From: Alphaproteobacteria bacterium
GTDB lineage: Bacteria > Pseudomonadota > Alphaproteobacteria > UBA9219
DNA: 5,219 nt
Direction: 5' to 3'
Assembly: GCA_028693775.1 (NCBI GenBank)
Contig: JAQUUS010000133.1
Coordinates: forward strand, 1 to 5,219
Below the pieces are notes generated by a model. The model was not told the origin of the DNA, searched no databases, and saw only the letters and a list, made by a program, of their open reading frames with translations. Below, in pieces: positions 1-5,157 of the stretch. Numbering within the stretch: the first letter of the stretch is position 1; each line of letters starts with the position of its first letter. Position numbers and translations under genes: made by a program.

Positions 1-512
1 GGATGGGATGCGTTGGGGCCGAGCGGCAAAAGGCCTTTTCCGAAAAAATGCAGACTCTGGCCCACGCCATGACCCTGATGACCGGGCTTAAAGCCTCTCC
101 AAACAAGCTTTGCTCAAAAGGCGTCCACGTCAACGCGGACGGGGTTGTCAGGTCGGCCCTTGAGCTGATTTCGCACGCAAATATAACAATTTCCGAGTTA
201 AAGACCGTTTGGCCGGAGTTGGAGCAAATTCCGTCCCAAATAGCCACACAGCTGGAAATCGAGGGAAAATACGCCGGTTATTTGGACAGGCAGGAAATAG
301 ACATTCGCGCCTTCCAAAAGGACGAAAGCCTGGCCCTCCCCGCAGATTTGGACGTCGAAGCCATTGGGAGCCTGTCTACCGAAATCAAGCAAAAACTCAA
401 GCAGGTGCGGCCTGAGACCTTGGGGGCAGCGGCGCGCATTCCGGGAGTGACCCCGGCGGCGGTGATCGCTCTATTGCGCTATGTCAAAAGGAAAGAAAGT
501 ATTATAGAGTAG
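1..512 (+). CDS. mnmG: MnmG (GidA), tRNA uridine-34 carboxymethylaminomethyl-modification enzyme, C-terminal part
   Basis: MnmG works with the GTPase MnmE in the cytoplasm to place the (carboxymethyl)aminomethyl group on C5 of wobble uridine 34 in several tRNAs, using FAD, NADH and a folate one-carbon donor. Only the last 169 full codons are here (reading frame begins at base 3). Family members are about 620-630 residues, so the FAD-binding domain and most of the insertion domains lie upstream. Numbering from base 3, the visible part has the GCVGAER segment (2-8), the family signature EGKYAGYLDRQ (87-97), LPADLDV (112-118) and the near-terminal RIPGVTPAA helix (145-153). These match the helical C-terminal domain that contacts MnmE and tRNA. 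The ATG at base 3 is internal, not the start. The gene ends 17 bp before rsmG, the classical mnmG-rsmG pairing. The reading frame is intact up to the TAG at 510-512. Identification is by recognised motifs and by context. Confidence 0.96.
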   Translation, partial: MGCVGAERQKAFSEKMQTLAHAMTLMTGLKASPNKLCSKGVHVNADGVVRSALELISHANITISELKTVWPELEQIPSQIATQLEIEGKYAGYLDRQEIDIRAFQKDESLALPADLDVEAIGSLSTEIKQKLKQVRPETLGAAARIPGVTPAAVIALLRYVKRKESIIE

Positions 513-518
513 GCATTC

Positions 519-524
519 AGGAGG
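519..524 (+). promoter_or_regulatory. Strong ribosome binding site of rsmG
   Basis: AGGAGG lies 5 bases before the ATG at 530, inside the 17-bp gap after mnmG. It is the best Shine-Dalgarno match among the genes of this operon and fixes the rsmG start. Confidence 0.85.
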
Positions 525-529
525 CCAAT

Positions 530-1177
530 ATGGACCAATGCCCGGAATTAGAAGCATTTTTTGCCGATACAGTCGTTCCGTATGAAACTAAAAGAAATCT
601 TTTCAGATACAGGGATCTTTTGGTGGAGTGGAATGATCGAATCAATCTGGTCGCGAAAAGTACGCTTCCGGATATAGCTACGCGCCATTTTCTCGATAGC
701 GCCCAGCTCATGAGCTATATCCCCGAAACGGCCCTGTCGCTGGCCGATATGGGGGCCGGGGCGGGATTTCCAGGTCTTGTCCTCGCCATTCTTGCCAAGG
801 GGCAGGGCAGGAAGCTCAAGGTGTATGCCATCGAAAGCATCGGCAAAAAAGCGGACTTTCTTCAAGCCGTCGTAGACGATCTTGGCTTGAACGTCGAGGT
901 GCGCCGGGAGCGTGTCGAAAACATTCATGACCTGAAAACCGACGTGATCGCCGCCCGCGCGCTCAAAGCCCTTCCCGATCTGTTGAAATATGCTAACGGA
1001 TTGATGAAAAAAGGAAGTTTTTGTTTGTTTTTGAAGGGAAAAAGCCTTACCGAAGAATTGACAGAGGCTCAAAAATATTGGACATTCGATCAAGAAATTC
1101 ATCAAAGCCGGAGCGATGATTCCGGTCAGATCCTTATTGTAAAAAACCTTCGACGCGGACGCTCAACCCACAGATGA
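530..1177 (+). CDS. rsmG: RsmG (GidB), 16S rRNA (guanine-527 N7) methyltransferase
   Basis: RsmG uses S-adenosylmethionine to methylate N7 of G527 in the 530 loop of 16S rRNA, a position whose loss gives low-level streptomycin resistance in several bacteria. The 215-residue product is of normal length. Visible landmarks are the N-terminal WNDRINLVAKST block (34-45), RHFLDSAQL (52-60), the SAM-binding glycine motif LADMGAGAGFPG (71-82), the acidic strand end IES (101-103) that normally contacts the SAM ribose, the ARAL segment (142-145) and the late-strand FLKGK (167-171). The fold is a Rossmann-type methyltransferase. The ATG at 530 is chosen because of the AGGAGG 5 bases upstream. The stop codon overlaps the parA start as ATGA, so the two genes are surely co-transcribed and probably translationally coupled. 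No inactivating substitution is apparent. Confidence 0.96.
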   Translation: MDQCPELEAFFADTVVPYETKRNLFRYRDLLVEWNDRINLVAKSTLPDIATRHFLDSAQLMSYIPETALSLADMGAGAGFPGLVLAILAKGQGRKLKVYAIESIGKKADFLQAVVDDLGLNVEVRRERVENIHDLKTDVIAARALKALPDLLKYANGLMKKGSFCLFLKGKSLTEELTEAQKYWTFDQEIHQSRSDDSGQILIVKNLRRGRSTHR

Positions 1178-1995
1178 CCTCACCTTGCCGCATCATATCC
1201 GTCGTCAATCAAAAGGGCGGCGTTGGAAAAACCACCACGACAGTCAATCTCGCTACGGCGCTTGCCGCTGTCGGAAAGCGCGTGCTGGTCGTCGATGCCG
1301 ATCCGCAAGGCAACGCATCGACCGGGCTTGGCTTTGTTCGCGCCGAAAGAGGCACCGGATGTTATGAGTTGATGTTCGATGGCATGGCGGTCGAAGATGT
1401 AGCCAAGCAGACCCTTGTCCCGAACCTGTCGATCATCACGTCCTCTGCGGATTTGGCGGGAGCCGAAATTCAGCTCGTGACCATCGATCGCCGGGAGTCC
1501 CGCATGAAGGACGCGCTCGATAGAAGCTCCAAGGATTACGACGTTATTTTTATCGACTGTCCTCCGTCGCTGAATCTCATTACGCTGAATGCGCTTGTCG
1601 CATCTCAGGCGATCATTATTCCGCTTCAGCCCGAATTTTATGCGCTTGAAGGCGTTTCGAGCCTTTTGCAAACGGTCGAAGCTGTGCGGTCACGTTTTAA
1701 TCCGGGGCTTGAAATACAAGGCGTCATCCTGACCATGTATGACCGTAGAAACAGCCTGTCTGACGCTGTTGCGAGCGATGTTCGCGCCTACTTCGGCGAC
1801 AAGGTTTACGAAACGATCATCCCGCGCAACGTTCGCGTTTCCGAAGCGCCGTCTCACGGGAAACCCGTATTGCTCTACGATCTCAAGTGCAGCGGTTCGC
1901 GCGCCTACATGCAGTTGGCCAGCGAAGTTCTGAAGCGGGAATTTGGACTAAAGGGCTCCGACGAGGACTCTCTGCGGTGCGCATCCAACGAATAA
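1174..1995 (+). CDS. parA: ParA (Soj), chromosome-partitioning ATPase
   Basis: ParA is a P-loop ATPase of the MinD/SIMIBI class. Its ATP-bound dimer binds DNA non-specifically and is released by ParB, which drives segregation of the origin region. The 273-residue protein begins almost at the nucleotide-binding site. It has the deviant Walker A KGGVGKTT (14-21) with signature lysine K14, the Walker A' strand VVDADPQGN (39-47), Walker B with the catalytic aspartate in FIDCPPS (126-132, D128), and the late family block IPRNVRVSEAPSHGKP (216-231) followed by GSRAY (241-245). The absence of an N-terminal HTH domain marks it as a chromosomal Soj/ParA (type Ib-like) protein rather than a P1/F-type plasmid ParA. 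No good Shine-Dalgarno precedes the ATG, and the start overlaps the rsmG stop by ATGA, which points to coupled translation. It ends in tandem stops (TAATAA, 1993-1998). The last 15 or so residues form a short polar tail. Confidence 0.96.
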   Translation: MTSPCRIISVVNQKGGVGKTTTTVNLATALAAVGKRVLVVDADPQGNASTGLGFVRAERGTGCYELMFDGMAVEDVAKQTLVPNLSIITSSADLAGAEIQLVTIDRRESRMKDALDRSSKDYDVIFIDCPPSLNLITLNALVASQAIIIPLQPEFYALEGVSSLLQTVEAVRSRFNPGLEIQGVILTMYDRRNSLSDAVASDVRAYFGDKVYETIIPRNVRVSEAPSHGKPVLLYDLKCSGSRAYMQLASEVLKREFGLKGSDEDSLRCASNE

Positions 1996-2000
1996 TAAAT

Positions 2001-2013
2001 TAGAATCATTCTA
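2001..2013. repeat. Perfect 13-bp palindrome between parA and parB
   Basis: TAGAATCATTCTA is a perfect inverted repeat of 6-bp arms around a central C. It lies just after the parA tandem stop and just before the parB ribosome binding site. It could be a small operator, an mRNA hairpin that tunes parB translation, or chance in an AT-rich gap. It does not resemble parS. The hairpin would be weak because of its A/T content, and no T-tract follows, so it is not an intrinsic terminator. Confidence 0.45.
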
Positions 2014-2014
2014 A

Positions 2015-2020
2015 AGAGGA
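2015..2020 (+). promoter_or_regulatory. Ribosome binding site of parB
   Basis: AGAGGA stands 6 bases before the ATG at 2027, within an A-rich context that should be unstructured. It supports this start for parB and gives it independent translation initiation, unlike parA. Confidence 0.75.
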
Positions 2021-2026
2021 AAAAAG

Positions 2027-2920
2027 ATGAGTTCGTCTTCGACAAAACCTTCTCCGCTCGGCCGTGGCCTTTCCGCTTTGCTCGGCGATGTCGACGCGTC
2101 CTATCAGCCTGCCGACAAAGGACCCCAGAGGCAGGGCGTTCCCGGCCTGACGCGCATGCCCACGTCGTGGCTGCGTTCCGGAAAATATCAGCCGCGCCAG
2201 CATTTCAACGAAGAAGCGCTTCGGGATCTGTCGAATTCGATCAAGGAACGCGGCATTCTGGAACCCCTGCTTGTCCGGCCGCTTCCCGGCGCGAAAGACA
2301 GCTACGAAATCGTTGCGGGCGAACGCCGCTGGCGCGCCGCGCAAATGGCGTCCTTGCATGACGTTCCCGTCATGGTTCGCGAGCTTTCCGATCGCGAGGC
2401 GATGGAATTCGGCATCATCGAAAACGTTCAGCGCGAGGACCTGTCGCCCATCGAAGAGGGCGAGGGCTACAAGCGCCTGATCGAGGAGTTCGGCCACACA
2501 CAGGAAAAACTGGGACAGATTGTCGGCAAGAGCCGTCCCCATATCACCAACATGCTTCGCCTCCTGACGCTTCCCCGGCCGGTTCAGGATATGATCGAAG
2601 ACGGCCGCCTGACCTCGGGCCATGCCCGGGCGCTCGTTCCGACAAAGGAACCCTTGAAGCTGGCGCTCGAAGTCATCAAAAAAGGTCTTAATGTCAGGCA
2701 AACCGAAACGCTGGCCAAGAAAAACCAGGACGCTCCCGAGGTTCACAAAAAGAGGGTAAACCCCGAAGAAAGCGCCGATGTTTTGGCTTTGGAAACGGAA
2801 CTGGAAAAAGTAATTGGCCTGAAGGTCAAAATTGCGACCAAGGGAAAGGCCGGAACGTTAACTTTATATTATACAGACCTGGACCAACTTGACGACATTA
2901 TTAAGAGGCTGAGAGGCTGA
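2027..2920 (+). CDS. parB: ParB (Spo0J), parS-binding CTPase of chromosome partition
   Basis: ParB binds parS sites near the origin, loads as a CTP-dependent sliding clamp, stimulates ParA ATPase and recruits SMC in many bacteria. The 297-residue protein is of ordinary length. From the N-terminus it has the ParA-contact box LGRGLSALLG (11-20), a variable linker, the ParB/Srx nuclease-like CTP-binding domain (about 42-138) with GERRWRAA (98-105) and ENVQRED (132-138), the helix-turn-helix parS-binding region (about 155-185, including GKSRPHITNMLRLLTLP at 167-183), a charged linker (about 230-248), and the C-terminal dimerisation domain (about 249-297). All CTP-motif residues recognisable by eye are kept. 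The gene lies 31 bp behind parA in the same direction. No canonical parS is visible in this window, so its binding sites must lie outside. The last codons contain a tandem 8-bp repeat. Confidence 0.96.
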   Translation: MSSSSTKPSPLGRGLSALLGDVDASYQPADKGPQRQGVPGLTRMPTSWLRSGKYQPRQHFNEEALRDLSNSIKERGILEPLLVRPLPGAKDSYEIVAGERRWRAAQMASLHDVPVMVRELSDREAMEFGIIENVQREDLSPIEEGEGYKRLIEEFGHTQEKLGQIVGKSRPHITNMLRLLTLPRPVQDMIEDGRLTSGHARALVPTKEPLKLALEVIKKGLNVRQTETLAKKNQDAPEVHKKRVNPEESADVLALETELEKVIGLKVKIATKGKAGTLTLYYTDLDQLDDIIKRLRG

Positions 2921-2938
2921 CCTGATCGGCAGTTTTTT
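2917..2938 (+). terminator. Weak intrinsic terminator candidate after parB
   Basis: CTG (2917-2919) and CC (2921-2922) can pair with GG (2928-2929) and CAG (2930-2932) around a 5-base loop, with A2920 bulged, followed directly by six T (2933-2938). The stem overlaps the parB stop codon and is short. The T-tract and its position at the end of the parAB unit are suggestive, but read-through into dotM is quite possible. Confidence 0.3.
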
Positions 2939-2947
2939 CATGGAATA

Positions 2948-2976
2948 TTGAATCTGTCTGAAAAATCAGGCAAAAT
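2948..2976 (+). promoter_or_regulatory. Candidate sigma70-type promoter for dotM
   Basis: TTGAAT (2948-2953) and CAAAAT (2971-2976) are separated by exactly 17 bases, each matching the -35/-10 consensus at four of six positions. Transcription would begin near 2983, about 29 bases before the dotM start. The spacer contains an imperfect inverted repeat (2955-2961 with 2966-2972) that might be a regulator site. The prediction is by consensus only. Confidence 0.35.
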
Positions 2977-3011
2977 CTGGCCTCTTTTCAAATAGGGATG
3001 CGTGACGAGCT

Positions 3012-4244
3012 ATGAGTAATCAGCAAGGCGGCGAACCGGGAATGCTCCTGGTGATGATCTTCGTCCTATTGACGATCCTCGCTTGGGTGTTCTGGTGGAT
3101 GACCGGAGATTTTTGGCTCGACCACGTTTTGCGCTGGCTTCGTTACGGTGAGCTGTGGATCGTCAATCAGTTTTCGCATCAATACGATTCGTGCCTTGGA
3201 TTCTTGCGCCATGCGGAACTCAAAACCATGGATCCTTCGCCGCATGCAATCAAATATGCAAACGACTGCTTTGGCCGCGAATATCTCGTGACGCTTCCAA
3301 GAGAAAATCTGCTGAATTACTATCAGCTCTCACTGTCCACAATTGCACTGCTTGGCGCCGCTGTCGAAGAATATTACAGATGGCCGATGTTCGCTGCCCT
3401 TCTTTGGGTCGGGTTGTACGGGGTGATCTTCTCGCCGCGCTACAAGTTCATGACAAAGCATTCGCTCGAAACCCTGATTGCCACGCAAGCCAAAATGTGG
3501 CCGATCATCTCTCCCATTGTAAAACTGAACCCGTCCAAATCGGGCCGGATTCTGGGCGATGCCGTTCCGGAAAAGCTTCCTGCGTTTGCCGAGTCCCTTT
3601 CGCCGGAAGAATGGATTTCGTGGAACCGGATTCCGCTCAACAACGGAATTCCCGAACGAGATGCGGTGCGCCGCGCGTTTATCCAGCAGCTTGGTCCTCG
3701 CTGGAACGGTATCGATACCCTTCCGATACACATGAAGGCTCTTCTTGCCGCCTTTGCTCTAAGGGGCGCCCAGAAGCGTGAAGAAAGCGATGCGTTTCTG
3801 GGCCGAATGTCCGAAGCGTGGTCGCCCGAAAAAGGATTTCGTCCGGACGGGGATCTGCGTTCCGAAATCAAAAAGATTCTCAAGAACCCGGATCAGGGCG
3901 GCAAGCTCGTTCCTGTCATGGATCGGCATGCCTGGCGCACAACCGCAATGCTTGGTGCGTTGAGCTGGGCGCGGAACAACGGCGGCGTTTTGGCTCCTGC
4001 GGCCTTTTTGTGGCTGCGCGCCGAGGATCGTTCCTTGTGGTATCCGCTCAACAACCTCGGGCGCCGCGCGTATCACAGCGAAGGCGCGGGTGCGATGTCT
4101 CACTATATGGCCGAGCTGTCCGCAAAGAAGCCTTTGCCTATTCCGCGCGTGGATACGGCGGTCGTGACTCTGAACACCTATCTGCACGATCCCGACAAGC
4201 GCAGCGTTCCCATTCCGCCGCGCGAAGACACCAAGAAAGCCTAG
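3012..4244 (+). CDS. dotM: DotM/IcmP-like type IVB secretion coupling-complex protein
   Basis: DotM (IcmP) is an inner-membrane protein of the type IVB coupling complex. With the ATPase DotL it gathers substrates on the cytoplasmic side; a basic surface of Legionella DotM has been linked to recruiting Glu-rich effector signals. Its IncI plasmid relative is TrbA. The 410-residue product has a short polar N-terminus, a membrane helix (about 11-30), a loop, a second helix (about 122-140), then a large soluble domain. Family-like blocks are KHSLETLIATQAKMWPIISP (149-168), AFALRGAQKREESDAFL (247-263) and AFLWLRAEDRSLWYPLNN (331-348) followed by LGRRAYHSEGA (349-359). A stop codon (TGA, 3003-3005) lies in frame upstream, so ATG 3012 is the earliest ATG. 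No good Shine-Dalgarno precedes it (see the short leader reading frame at 2998). No other dot/icm gene is visible; it follows parB and converges on a BI-1-type gene. Identification rests on recalled family motifs and topology; it could serve conjugation rather than effector delivery. Confidence 0.82.
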   Translation: MSNQQGGEPGMLLVMIFVLLTILAWVFWWMTGDFWLDHVLRWLRYGELWIVNQFSHQYDSCLGFLRHAELKTMDPSPHAIKYANDCFGREYLVTLPRENLLNYYQLSLSTIALLGAAVEEYYRWPMFAALLWVGLYGVIFSPRYKFMTKHSLETLIATQAKMWPIISPIVKLNPSKSGRILGDAVPEKLPAFAESLSPEEWISWNRIPLNNGIPERDAVRRAFIQQLGPRWNGIDTLPIHMKALLAAFALRGAQKREESDAFLGRMSEAWSPEKGFRPDGDLRSEIKKILKNPDQGGKLVPVMDRHAWRTTAMLGALSWARNNGGVLAPAAFLWLRAEDRSLWYPLNNLGRRAYHSEGAGAMSHYMAELSAKKPLPIPRVDTAVVTLNTYLHDPDKRSVPIPPREDTKKA

Positions 4245-4260
4245 GCGGTTTCGAACAAAG

Positions 4261-4296
4261 AAAAGGCCCGCATCCGGCAAGGAGGCGGGCCTTTTT
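4261..4296. terminator. Bidirectional terminator between dotM and the BI-1 gene
   Basis: An 11-bp perfect stem pairs 4261-4271 (AAAAGGCCCGC) with 4285-4295, around a 13-base loop, and is followed by T residues to 4296. Read from the other strand it also ends in a T-tract. It sits 16 bases after the dotM stop and 16 bases beyond the stop of the converging minus-strand gene, so it can end both transcripts. Confidence 0.9.
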
Positions 4297-4312
4297 ACTA
4301 AAGAGCTTATGC

Positions 4313-5020
4313 TTATCGACGCGCGCCCATCAACGAAAGCATGAACTGGAACGCGTTTACAAAGTTCAGATAAAGCGACAGGGCGCTAAAGACCGCCATT
4401 TTTTCGTTCGCTTCCGTTCCGAAGGATTCAGTGTATGTGTGCTTGATCCTTTGAACGTCCCACGCCGTCAGGCCCGAGAAAACGAAAACGCCGACGATTG
4501 AGACGACCCATTGCAGCATGGGGGCCATCAGAAACAGGTTGACGACCGAAGCAATGATGATACCGAAAACGCCCATCAAAAGGAACGAACCGAAGCCGGC
4601 AAGATTGGCTTTTGTCGTATAGCCCCAAAGACTCATGGCGCCGAAGGTTGCCGACGTCACAAAGAATGCGCGAGCGACGCTGGCGTCCGTGTAAGCGAGG
4701 AATATGGCTCCCATCGAGAGGCCCATGGTTCCGCAAAACAGAAAGAACAAGGTTCTTAGGCCGTTGAGGCTGATGGTGTTCAGTTTGAAGTTCATGACCA
4801 TGATGAAGCCGAGCGGGGCGATGGCCAAAACCCACCGAAGCGGCGATCCGAACAAAAGACCGGCCAGCGAAGAGTGTGCCACAATCCAGGCAAGGACGCC
4901 GGAAATGGCGAGGCCGCCGCCCATGTAGGCAAAAACGCGTTGCATATGCGTCCGCAACCCGGCGTCAAGCGCGACGCGGTCAAGACCGGCGATGCCGGAA
5001 CGTAAAAAGGGATCTGTCAT
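4313..5020 (-). CDS. Bax inhibitor-1/YbhL (YccA-YetJ) family seven-helix membrane protein
   Basis: This is a TMBIM/BI-1-type integral membrane protein of the inner membrane. Characterised members include Bacillus YetJ, a pH-sensitive calcium leak channel, and E. coli YbhL/YccA; the role in this organism is unknown. The 235 residues form about seven hydrophobic helices (roughly 29-48, 60-77, 88-109, 113-133, 141-164, 168-186 and 209-231), with the family block GLTAWDVQRIKH (183-194) in helix six and ALSLYLNFVNAFQFML (213-228) in helix seven. The helix-six aspartate of the di-aspartyl pH sensor known from YetJ is kept (D188), but the helix-seven partner is asparagine (N219). The ATG at 5020 is supported by GGAGG 6 bases upstream (plus-strand 5027-5031). 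It is transcribed as its own unit, convergent with dotM. The family is widespread in bacteria, so its closeness to a secretion gene need not mean a host-directed role. Confidence 0.92.
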   Translation of the reverse strand: MTDPFLRSGIAGLDRVALDAGLRTHMQRVFAYMGGGLAISGVLAWIVAHSSLAGLLFGSPLRWVLAIAPLGFIMVMNFKLNTISLNGLRTLFFLFCGTMGLSMGAIFLAYTDASVARAFFVTSATFGAMSLWGYTTKANLAGFGSFLLMGVFGIIIASVVNLFLMAPMLQWVVSIVGVFVFSGLTAWDVQRIKHTYTESFGTEANEKMAVFSALSLYLNFVNAFQFMLSLMGARR

Positions 5021-5026
5021 AAAGGT

Positions 5027-5031
5027 CCTCC
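5027..5031 (-). promoter_or_regulatory. Ribosome binding site of the BI-1 family gene
   Basis: Minus-strand GGAGG lies 6 bases before the ATG whose first base is 5020. It is a strong match and settles the start. Confidence 0.8.
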
Positions 5032-5052
5032 AGTTCGATAATATCCAAAGGG

Positions 5053-5081
5053 AATATGTGCTTTGTGTGGCGCAAATTCAA
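5053..5081 (-). promoter_or_regulatory. Candidate sigma70-type promoter of the BI-1 family gene
   Basis: On the minus strand, TTGAAT (plus-strand 5076-5081) and CATATT (5053-5058) are separated by 17 bases, each with four consensus matches. The expected transcription start near 5046 would leave a leader of about 25 bases before the start codon, with the ribosome binding site inside it. The -35 hexamer is the same as in the dotM candidate promoter. This is a consensus match only. Confidence 0.4.
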
Positions 5082-5115
5082 CAGCAAACGGATTTCTCGA
5101 TAATGCCTTGAAAAC

Positions 5116-5147
5116 ACAAAAAGACCGGGTTTCCCCGGTCTTTTTGT
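5116..5147 (-). terminator. Strong intrinsic terminator of the right-edge minus-strand gene
   Basis: A 14-bp perfect stem pairs 5116-5129 with 5134-5147. On the minus strand the 4-base loop is GAAA, closed by the GC-rich GACCGGG arm, and the descending arm ends in a T run. It stands 10 bases past the stop codon of the partial gene at the right edge and insulates the BI-1 promoter from it. The sequence is symmetric enough to work in both directions. Confidence 0.92.
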
Positions 5148-5157
5148 CCTGACAAAG

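Noticed and set aside
1058..1086. Consensus TTGACA (1058-1063) inside rsmG with GACATT 17 bases on, a possible internal promoter for parAB.
   Set aside because: The -10 hexamer matches only three of six positions and the bases code for conserved-looking RsmG residues. A perfect TTGACA is expected about once per strand in this length.
548..1105. Long minus-strand open frame of 185 codons opposite rsmG.
   Set aside because: It lies wholly within rsmG in antisense, has no ribosome site, and resembles no family, whereas rsmG shows all family motifs.
2006..2746. Minus-strand open frame of 246 codons opposite parB.
   Set aside because: It is a shadow of the strongly biased parB codon pattern; its arginine-rich, low-complexity translation has no recognisable domain.
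3759..4501. Long alternative-frame and antisense open frames over the 3' half of dotM (plus 3818-4501, minus 3759-4280).
   Set aside because: Both cross the terminator at 4261-4296 or the coding region of dotM, lack ribosome sites and give arginine-rich translations typical of off-frame GC-rich DNA.
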